Origin: Terriglobia bacterium
GTDB taxonomy: Bacteria > Acidobacteriota > Terriglobia > JAIQFV01
NCBI GenBank assembly: GCA_020073085.1
Contig: JAIQFV010000024.1
Span: 1-53,502 of the forward strand
Direction: 5' to 3'
Length of the DNA: 53,502 nt
Both the position numbers and the translations under genes were made by a program. Below are positions 40,178 through 46,952 of this stretch, one piece after another (within the stretch, counting starts at the first letter, position 1; each line of letters opens with the position of its first letter). The notes under the pieces are model-generated. The model searched no databases, was not told where the DNA came from, and saw only the letters and a list, made by a program, of their open reading frames with translations.

Positions 40178-41158
40178 GTGAATAGGGTAGTGAGAGAGAT
40201 TGCAGAAAAAAGGCCGGTCCCTTCCGATGCGGCCTTGCCCGTGAGTTGTCTGGTATGTGGACTTGGGGACTTCGAGCTCACTCTGCAGAAGAATGATTTC
40301 GAAATCTTCCGATGCCGGCGGTGCGGATTCGAATGTGTCGCCCCCATGCCCGACGATGACTTCCTTCAGCGGTTCTATGAGCAGCAGGAATATTTTCAGA
40401 GTGACGGTGTTTTCGGGTATTCGGATTACGAGTCCAAGCGAGATTTTTATCTGGGTCTTTTCCGCAATCACCTCCGGATCTTGAAGGGCCACAGTGAACC
40501 GGGGCGACTGCTCGACCTCGGCTGTGGCAAAGGAGATTTTCTGAGTTTGGCCCGCGAAGCCGGTTGGGAAGTTTATGGGGTGGAGATCTCCGACTCCTGC
40601 CGCCGGGAGGCCGAACGTCGAGCAGGAGTTCAGGTTTACTCTTCACCCCATGGTCTATCGGACAAACGCGAGTTTTTTGATGTGATCACCATGTGGGAGG
40701 TCATTGAGCATTTGCCGCGGCCCGACACGGTCTTAAACGAAGTTCTGCCCTTGCTGCGCACCGGGGGACTTCTCGCCATGACGACTCCGAACACGCGGAA
40801 CATGACGACGCTTCGTTCGCCGGCCCGGTGGACGGAGTATAAGCCGCCTGAACATCTGCTCTACTTCGATTTTGACACGATTCACCGCTACCTCTCTGAA
40901 AAGTTCAGACTTCAGGTGGTAGAAGTGAAAGGGATTCACCCGGACCTCCGGCTGGCGTCATCGGGCTGGATTGAGGGGATTCTGGGCTGGGCGTCGAGAT
41001 TGCGCTCCCGCCATAATACCCGTCTCGATCCCCGGTGGTGGATCTATGCGGCGCTCGTCCGGGTGTTCAAGGAAGTGCCGCGCCGATTATCGATGGCGTG
41101 GGGAATGCTCGATCCAGAGCTTATTCATACCGGAATCTTTGTGCTGGCCAGGAAATAG
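40178..41158 (+). CDS. methyltransferase with N-terminal zinc-ribbon (C-methyltransferase-like)
   Basis: 326 residues from GTG 40178. An N-terminal four-Cys knuckle (CLVCG at about 24, CRRCG at about 46) precedes the SAM domain: LLDLGCGKGDFLSLAREAG, YGVEISDSCRREAERR, FDVITMWEVIEHL, LRTGGLLAMTTPN. This layout is common in methyltransferases of deoxysugar and surface-glycan clusters. An RWTEYKPPEHLLYFDF segment follows, a conserved part of that group. It lies 9 nt before the next GT4 gene, so the two are cotranscribed. Acceptor unknown. Confidence 0.85.
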   Translation: MNRVVREIAEKRPVPSDAALPVSCLVCGLGDFELTLQKNDFEIFRCRRCGFECVAPMPDDDFLQRFYEQQEYFQSDGVFGYSDYESKRDFYLGLFRNHLRILKGHSEPGRLLDLGCGKGDFLSLAREAGWEVYGVEISDSCRREAERRAGVQVYSSPHGLSDKREFFDVITMWEVIEHLPRPDTVLNEVLPLLRTGGLLAMTTPNTRNMTTLRSPARWTEYKPPEHLLYFDFDTIHRYLSEKFRLQVVEVKGIHPDLRLASSGWIEGILGWASRLRSRHNTRLDPRWWIYAALVRVFKEVPRRLSMAWGMLDPELIHTGIFVLARK

Positions 41159-41167
41159 AAGGGGCCG

Positions 41168-42562
41168 ATGAAAATCCTTTACGCCTCGCATCTCTTTTTG
41201 CCGAAGTATTATGGAGGGACGGAGGTCTATACCTATAACATCGCCTCGGAAATGAAACGCCGCGGCCATGATGTTCATGTGCTGGCGTGCGAGTCCTTCA
41301 AGACGGGCAAACGCAATGAAGTTCGCGCCAATGATGATGTCTATGGCGATTTGAAGGTCCATCGGGTGTTTCTGAACATCATGCTCATGGACGATCCGGT
41401 CCGCGCGGAATATTTCAACCCTTATGTGGAGCGGCATTTAATTGACTACTATTCAAAGATCCGTCCCGATATCATCCATGCCCATCATTTCGGTTATCTT
41501 TCAACCGCCGTTTTTACCGCGGCGCAAAAGCTCCACATCCCCACCGCCTTTACGGCCACCGATTTCTGGCTGGTCTGTCCCAACTCACAATTGCTGCGGT
41601 GGAACGGGACCTTGTGCGAAGGCCCCACCAATATCGCCGATTGCCTTCGCTGTTACACCCATCTCTCGAATCGCGCCCGGAAATATCGCTGGCTGACGAA
41701 GGCCCTGCCCGACGAGATTCTGAATAGGCTGGTTCGGGCTGCCATCCACCTGGCTTCAAAGCCGATCTGGCAGTTTCGCGTCTTAAAAGCGGCGGGCTCG
41801 CGTGCCGAGTGGAACCGGGAGGTTTTCAACTCAGTCGGACTCTTCATCTCTCCTTCAAAATTTCTGGAATCGATGTTTGTCCGGAACGGACTGAACAATC
41901 CCGGCCAGTTGAATATCCCCTTCGGGGTGCGGTCGCCGCTGTTGGAGACCAGCAGTCAGAAGACCCCTTCGCCCATTCTGCGATTTGGTTTTATCGGAAC
42001 CATTTCAAAACACAAGGGGCTTCATATTTTGATCGAAGCCTTCCGGGAACTCAGTCAGGACGAGCCGGCGAAATTGAGGGTGTACGGCAGCCTGGAGTTC
42101 GATCCGCCCTACGGGTCGAAAATCCGGCAATTAGCCACGGGTGACCCGAGAATTGAATTTGCCGGCACTTTCCCGCATCAGCAGATGACCGAGGTATTTC
42201 GCGAGATCGATGTGCTCATCGTGCCCTCAAACTGGTATGAGAATACACCCCTGGTGGTTTATTCTGCCCTGGCAATGGAAACCCCCGTGATCTGCAGCAA
42301 CCTGGGCGGGATGGCCGAGATTGTCCACCATGGCGAGAACGGGTTGACGTTCGAAGCGGGGAGTCCGCGGGCATTGTGCGGTCGAATGCACGAACTCCTG
42401 AATGACCGGTCACTGGTTGAACGGCTTCGCCCGGACCGGACGAAGGTCCATACCGTGGAACACAATGTCGACCAACTGGAAGGGGCCTACGCAGACCTTC
42501 TCGGACGCGAGATGACCTCGAATTCCCCGATTATCCGGAGTGCGGCCGTGGCTCCGCGCTGA
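41168..42562 (+). CDS. GT4 glycosyltransferase with CxxC insert (3 of 3 related)
   Basis: 464 residues. MKILYASHLFLPKYYGGTE opens the first domain; DIIHAHHFGYLS, TATDFWLVCPN and the insert NIADCLRCYTHL match its two paralogues. The donor side has FGFIGTISKHKGLHIL and SNWYENTPLVVYSALAMET. Here the second Glu of the Glu-x7-Glu motif is Ser, unlike in the paralogues at 26825 and 32660, which may weaken or change donor binding. It is preceded by GGGGCCG and begins a four-gene run of transferases. Confidence 0.86.
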   Translation: MKILYASHLFLPKYYGGTEVYTYNIASEMKRRGHDVHVLACESFKTGKRNEVRANDDVYGDLKVHRVFLNIMLMDDPVRAEYFNPYVERHLIDYYSKIRPDIIHAHHFGYLSTAVFTAAQKLHIPTAFTATDFWLVCPNSQLLRWNGTLCEGPTNIADCLRCYTHLSNRARKYRWLTKALPDEILNRLVRAAIHLASKPIWQFRVLKAAGSRAEWNREVFNSVGLFISPSKFLESMFVRNGLNNPGQLNIPFGVRSPLLETSSQKTPSPILRFGFIGTISKHKGLHILIEAFRELSQDEPAKLRVYGSLEFDPPYGSKIRQLATGDPRIEFAGTFPHQQMTEVFREIDVLIVPSNWYENTPLVVYSALAMETPVICSNLGGMAEIVHHGENGLTFEAGSPRALCGRMHELLNDRSLVERLRPDRTKVHTVEHNVDQLEGAYADLLGREMTSNSPIIRSAAVAPR

Positions 42563-42588
42563 GCCGGGCCGGAGTGCGATCACCCCCC

Positions 42589-43575
42589 ATGAGCGACCTG
42601 ACCACTGATATCGTGATCGTGACATGGAATAGCGCACGCACTCTGGAGGGATGCCTGTTGGCGCTGCGCCGAAACCGGCCATCCGCCTCGCGACTCGTGG
42701 TTGTCGAGAACTCCTCTCAGGATTCCACGCTTGAAATCCTACGATCCCATCAGAATGAGATCGCGACCCTGATCGAAAATCCGCTGAACCGGGGATTCGC
42801 TGCAGCCTGCAATCAGGGGGCGAACGCCGGAAAGTCCGAGGCCATCCTTTTCCTGAACCCTGACTGCGAGGTCCAGGCGAACGCCATCTCCGCCCTCAGC
42901 GCGGTGCTTCAGGAAGATTCCCGGGTGGCGGCCGTGGGCGCAAGGCTTGTCGGGTCGAATGGCGTCCCTCAGGTGGGATTTGCCCTCCGCTCTCTCCCAC
43001 GCCCGGTCGATCTGTGCTTTGAAGCCCTGTTGGTGAACCAGATCTTCCCGCACAACCACTGGAACAAACACTATCGCCTTTTTGATTTCTCATTTGATAA
43101 AAGCGCTGAGGTCGAACAGCCGGCGGGAGCTTGTTTTATGATCCGCCGATCCATCTTTGAAGAGGTGGGTGGATTCGACGAGCGGTTTCATCCGGCTTGG
43201 TTTGAAGATGTCGACCTGTGTCAGCGTCTGAAGTCAAGAGGCGAGGCGATCGCCTATTGCCCCGCCGCTGCGGTGGCCCACAGCGGCGGGTCGAGCATCC
43301 AGTCGATGGCCGCCGGGCGTGCTTCGGAATACTTCTTCCGAAACATGCTTCGGTACTCCGGGAAGCACTTTGGCCGCGCCCGGACCCTGTTGTTGAGGGC
43401 GTCGTTGGCGGTCGGAATGGTGGCGAGAATGTTGATCGTTGCCGCGTGGCCGTCAGCCTGGCAGCGTCGTCAACCGTCTGCGCCCCGCGGCAGGATCGAG
43501 CGGCGGGAGCGAGGGGCGTTACAGCGGGCGTACTGGAATGTCGTGAGAGGGGCGATATGGCAATGGCGCCCCTGA
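42589..43575 (+). CDS. GT2 glycosyltransferase, WbbL/rhamnosyltransferase-like
   Basis: 328 residues from ATG 42589 (GTG 42574, with GGAG nearby, is an alternative). Motifs: TDIVIVTWNSARTLEGCL, VVENSSQDST, NRGFAAACNQG, LFLNPDCEV, GACFMIRRSIFEEVGGFDER and AWFEDVDLCQRL. These are the standard set of WbbL-type transferases, which add rhamnose to lipid-linked sugars. The C-terminus ends in a hydrophobic segment and a basic tail. The stop overlaps the next start by 19 nt, implying coupled translation. Confidence 0.87.
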   Translation: MSDLTTDIVIVTWNSARTLEGCLLALRRNRPSASRLVVVENSSQDSTLEILRSHQNEIATLIENPLNRGFAAACNQGANAGKSEAILFLNPDCEVQANAISALSAVLQEDSRVAAVGARLVGSNGVPQVGFALRSLPRPVDLCFEALLVNQIFPHNHWNKHYRLFDFSFDKSAEVEQPAGACFMIRRSIFEEVGGFDERFHPAWFEDVDLCQRLKSRGEAIAYCPAAAVAHSGGSSIQSMAAGRASEYFFRNMLRYSGKHFGRARTLLLRASLAVGMVARMLIVAAWPSAWQRRQPSAPRGRIERRERGALQRAYWNVVRGAIWQWRP

Positions 43576-44597
43576 TCACAATCTCTCTGGTGACCTTTAA
43601 TTCAAAGAGTGAAATCGCGCGCTGCCTTCAGTGTCTGGCCGACCAATCCTTCCAGGATTTCGAGGTCCATATCTGGGACAACGCCTCCACCGATGGCACA
43701 GCTGAATTTCTGAATGATCTCTCCCGCTCCCGGCTCTCCCTTTTCTGCTCGAAAGACAATGTAGGTTTTTGCGCCGCGCACAACCACGCCATTGCGGAGT
43801 CAGAGGCGGAATTCGTCCTGGTGTTGAACCCGGATTGCTACCTCGAGAGCCATTACCTTGAGACCGCCTGCCAGGCGGCGAGGAAGAGTCCGCGCATTGG
43901 GGCGGTCGCCGGGAAGCTCTATCGGCTCCGCACTCCGGCGGAGGATTTCGAAGTGGCGCGGAGGGCGGGCATTCTCGACTCGACTGGAATTTATTTCACG
44001 CCGTCGTTCCGGCACTTTGACCGGGGTTCCAACGAACTCGGGAGGGACCGCTTCAATGCGGAGGAGTGGGTCTTCGGGGTGACCGGGGCAGCGGGCCTTT
44101 ACCGTCGCGAGATGCTGGAGGATATCCGGATCGACGGCGAGTATTTTGATGAAGGTTTTTTCGCCTACCGGGAAGACGCTGACCTCGCCTGGCGCATGCA
44201 GAGTGCCGGCTGGCAATGCCTGTACGTGCCTCAGGCCGTGGGCTACCATGTTCGCAAGGTGTTTCCTGCGGGCCGATCCCGGGTCGTCGAAACGATTAAC
44301 ATGCATTCGGTGAAAAACCGCTTTTTATTTCGTCTCAATAATGTGGCATGGCCGACGTGTTTTCGATTCCTCCTTCCCATGTTGATCCGGGATTTAGCCG
44401 TCCTCGGATACACGATCCTGTTTGAGCATTCATCCCTGCCCGGGTTGAGTTATGTTGCGCGGAATTTTCGCGCCCGCTGGAAAAGACGGCAGAGGATTCA
44501 AAGGAAGCGAACGGTCAGCCTCTCATCCCTGCACCGGTGGATTCACTGGCGCCCTACGGCGTTTCCAAAGGAGACGGCTCTGCAAGATGGTATGTAG
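43557..44597 (+). CDS. GT2 glycosyltransferase, paralogue of the preceding gene
   Basis: 346 residues from ATG 43557. GAGAGGGG lies 5 nt ahead, and the GT-A strand ITISLVTFNSKSEIARCL starts directly after; the long open frame upstream is a shadow of the previous gene. DNASTDGTAEFL, NVGFCAAHNHAI, LNPDCYLE, GAAGLYRREML and FFAYREDADLAWRMQ match the WbbL-like family. An additional C-terminal helix (FRFLLPMLIRDLAVLGYTIL) is membrane-associated. It is the last plus-strand gene of the glycan locus, followed by a palindrome at 44615. Confidence 0.87.
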   Translation: MAMAPLITISLVTFNSKSEIARCLQCLADQSFQDFEVHIWDNASTDGTAEFLNDLSRSRLSLFCSKDNVGFCAAHNHAIAESEAEFVLVLNPDCYLESHYLETACQAARKSPRIGAVAGKLYRLRTPAEDFEVARRAGILDSTGIYFTPSFRHFDRGSNELGRDRFNAEEWVFGVTGAAGLYRREMLEDIRIDGEYFDEGFFAYREDADLAWRMQSAGWQCLYVPQAVGYHVRKVFPAGRSRVVETINMHSVKNRFLFRLNNVAWPTCFRFLLPMLIRDLAVLGYTILFEHSSLPGLSYVARNFRARWKRRQRIQRKRTVSLSSLHRWIHWRPTAFPKETALQDGM

Positions 44598-45495
44598 GCA
44601 CGTTCGGGAAGCGGGGCAGGCGTCCTCGCCTGCCTGAAACCTGAATTTCGAATTTAAGGACGTCAATGGAGCGTTAGGCTCTTCGATTCAAATCGATTGG
44701 GATGGACTGAAGGAAGGATGGAATTGTTGCGCCCTTGAAGGGATTGGAAAAAGAGGGAGAGACGTCTGTTCTGTTGTGCATGCTTTTCGGGCCAGCAGCT
44801 GTCGCTTTAGGCCCGAAGGGCTGTCAGAGTGTAGCCCCACCTGAAGCTCCGCGTTCTTCGCGGAGCGAGGGCGGGGTACCGAGGGGAGAAAATAGGAGAG
44901 CCCCGCTTGCGGGGCGAAACATTGCCCTCAGTTCCAAGTATACCAAACGTCCTATGTGAGGCCCTTCACTAGGATGGATCTCGCCCAGCCCTGCGGGAAC
45001 GTGATTTTTCAACAGTGTTCCAACGGCCAGGAAGATCTCCAAAGTCCCCACATCGCCCGGTGAATCCAACCGGTGGAGTTGATCTCCACTCATTCGTGAA
45101 ACGAGAAGGTTAACGGGGGGGTCGAAAGAGAGCATTGCGGAGACGAACAAGACAGGGAATTGTTTTAGGGTCGTCCGAGGATCCATTCGGCAGATTCTTT
45201 CGCCCCGCAAGCGGGGCTCTAATGTCATTGTGCAGACCGGGACCCCACCCTTGCTCCGCCCCGCATAGAACGCGGGACGGAGCTTCCCGCCACGGCGGAT
45301 CTTCGACAGGTGGGGTTACACTCTGACAGCCCTTCGGGCCTAAAGGGACAAAAGCCTTACTCGAAAAGCATCTACTAATGGGAATTGACTCTCCCTCCGA
45401 CATGGATCATGGCCTTCAACTTCAGAATTCGGGCTAAGACTTTGGGGTCGGATGTTCCGGGCCAGCCGTCCACGTCTGCCCCACGCGACTGGATT
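44598..45495. other. gene-poor stretch holding a hairpin and a nested inverted-repeat element
   Basis: About 900 bp between convergent glycosyltransferase genes. It contains an 8-bp perfect hairpin (GGCAGGCG/CGCCTGCC, 44615-44634), which may end the plus-strand operon although no T-run follows, and the inverted-repeat element at 44780-45371. The remainder shows no supported gene. Confidence 0.55.
44780..45371. mobile_element. MITE-like element with nested inverted repeats
   Basis: Outer arms 44780-44843 and 45307-45371 are imperfect inverted repeats of about 64 bp; a near-perfect core is TTTAGGCCCGAAGGGCTGTC plus AGAGTGTARCCCCACCTG. Inner arms 44898-44919 and 45198-45219 are a perfect 22-bp inverted pair (GAGCCCCGCTTGCGGGGCGAAA type). 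The core between them (about 280 bp) carries an open minus-strand frame (FVSAMLSFDPPVNLLVSRM...) with no recognised domain. No transposase and no clear target-site duplication are seen, so it is a non-autonomous element or a large structured repeat. Confidence 0.6.
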
Positions 45496-46620
45496 TCACT
45501 GGCAGGTGAGTTGATACAACCGGAGCGTCTCCCGGGCCGCCGTGATCCAGGAAAACTTCTTGACCTGTTCGAAGCCCTTTCGAACGAGTTGTTGGCGGAG
45601 ATTTTCGTCACAGAGGATCTGTCTCATCCCCCGGGCCACTTCAAACACATTTTCCGGGTTGACCATCACCGCGGCATCGCCGACCACTTCGGGCAGCGAA
45701 GATGTGTTTGAAGTCAGGACGGGGGTTCCGCACGCCATCGCCTCCAGCGGGGGGAGTCCAAACCCCTCGTAGAGAGAGGGAAACACGAAGGCGCTGGCAT
45801 TCTCATAGAACACCTTGAGAATTTCGTATGGGACGAACCCGAGAAATCGGACTTCGCTCTGGACACGGCTGATGATGACGGTGCGCCGCAAGGCCTGGTG
45901 CGAGGCCAGTTCGTCACCGATGATCAGGAGCTTCAACCGCGAATAGGTGGGATGGTCTCTCAATTCGGTCCGCGCCACGGCAAAGGCTTCGATCAGGCGC
46001 GTCACGTTCTTGTGCGTGCGCACGTTGCCGGCGTAGAGGAGATAGGGATCGTGGATCTGGTAGCGTTCCAGGACGCTCCGGGTGTCGAGGGAAGGCTGGA
46101 GGGTCGAAAGGCGCTCATCCAGGGCGTGATGAATCACGGTAATTTTATCTTCCGGGATCTGGTACAGCCGGACGACGTCCCGCTTGGTGGCTTCGGAAAC
46201 GGCAATGATGTGTTCGGCGCGCTGCAGTCGCCGCCGCTTGGAATAGAGTCGGGCCTCCCGGATCCAGCTGAATTCTGTCCCCCGGGGATAAAGGATGTGG
46301 ACGCAATCGTGGACCGTCACCATGTAACGGCAGGGCAACCGCCGCGGGACGTCATCATGGGGGATATGACAGACATCGACGCCCTGGCGTCTGAGGAAAC
46401 GCAGGACCTCCGCGTGGTTGAACTCGCCGCGCCTCCGCTCCTTGAAGCGGATCCGCTGGAAATTTTCGGCCGTGGGAAGCGCGGTGGAATTGGTGGATTC
46501 ACTCTCGAGGAGAAAGTACGTGTTGGTGGAATCAATCTTCGCCAGGTGGCTGACTAAATTCCGGATGTAGGTCCCGATGCCGAAATCGTTTATCTTGCCG
46601 AGTTCCAGCGCCACTTTCAT
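45496..46620 (-). CDS. GT4 glycosyltransferase, mannosyltransferase-like
   Basis: 374 residues from ATG 46620 (MKVALELGKINDFGIGTYI); ATG 46629 is close by, and the longer frame reads into the palindromic upstream region. Motifs: VCHIPHDDVPRRLPCRYMVT with VHDCVHILYP, HIIAVSEATKRDVVRLY, LLYAGNVRTHKNVTRLIEAF and SLYEGFGLPPLEAMACGTP (Glu-x7-Glu), then SSLPEVVGDAAVMV. This is the classical retaining GT4 of polysaccharide synthesis, not of the CxxC subgroup. It faces the plus-strand locus in convergent orientation and has its own upstream region. Confidence 0.88.
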   Translation of the reverse strand: MKVALELGKINDFGIGTYIRNLVSHLAKIDSTNTYFLLESESTNSTALPTAENFQRIRFKERRRGEFNHAEVLRFLRRQGVDVCHIPHDDVPRRLPCRYMVTVHDCVHILYPRGTEFSWIREARLYSKRRRLQRAEHIIAVSEATKRDVVRLYQIPEDKITVIHHALDERLSTLQPSLDTRSVLERYQIHDPYLLYAGNVRTHKNVTRLIEAFAVARTELRDHPTYSRLKLLIIGDELASHQALRRTVIISRVQSEVRFLGFVPYEILKVFYENASAFVFPSLYEGFGLPPLEAMACGTPVLTSNTSSLPEVVGDAAVMVNPENVFEVARGMRQILCDENLRQQLVRKGFEQVKKFSWITAARETLRLYQLTCQ

Positions 46621-46952
46621 GCGGCGCATGTTAGCGCATGGGATGCAGACAGGGAATGGTTTTTTTGAATTGGGGTGAGAGGGGATTCCACCGCAAGAGA
46701 CGCGGAAGACACCCAGTCTCGTGGATAAACGCAAGGACTCTTTGCGTCCTCAGGCGCTTATCAACGGAATTCACGGCGATAGAGGCAAAACAATTCATCA
46801 TTAGGAGGCCAGGAATACAGGAAGTTAAAAACCTTCTCTGTGAAAACAATGTGACTCTCCCGCAGTGGCGCACTTTCCACAAATGAACGGTTCCTCGGTT
46901 TCCTGGCTTCCTAATCAAATCTGTTTTGGTTCCGGTTCGTCCGGGTTAGGGC
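46621..46952. other. intergenic palindromes between GT4 and the polymerase gene
   Basis: No gene is supported. An inverted repeat ATTAGGAGGCCAGGAA (46800-46815) with its complement at 46899-46915 (one mismatch) brackets 83 nt. A CGCAA/TTGCG hairpin lies near 46721. These resemble the CGCAAGAGACGC-type extragenic repeats seen near 20691 and 37440. Confidence 0.5.

Noticed and set aside
43218-43556. 113-residue N-terminal extension of the second GT2 gene
   Set aside because: It is antiphase to a well-conserved GT2 gene, and the family starts right at ATG 43557 with a good ribosome binding site.
44824-45228. 134-codon minus-strand frame in the inverted-repeat element
   Set aside because: It begins and ends within the inverted-repeat arms and has no known domain; left as a possible cargo within the element rather than a called gene.
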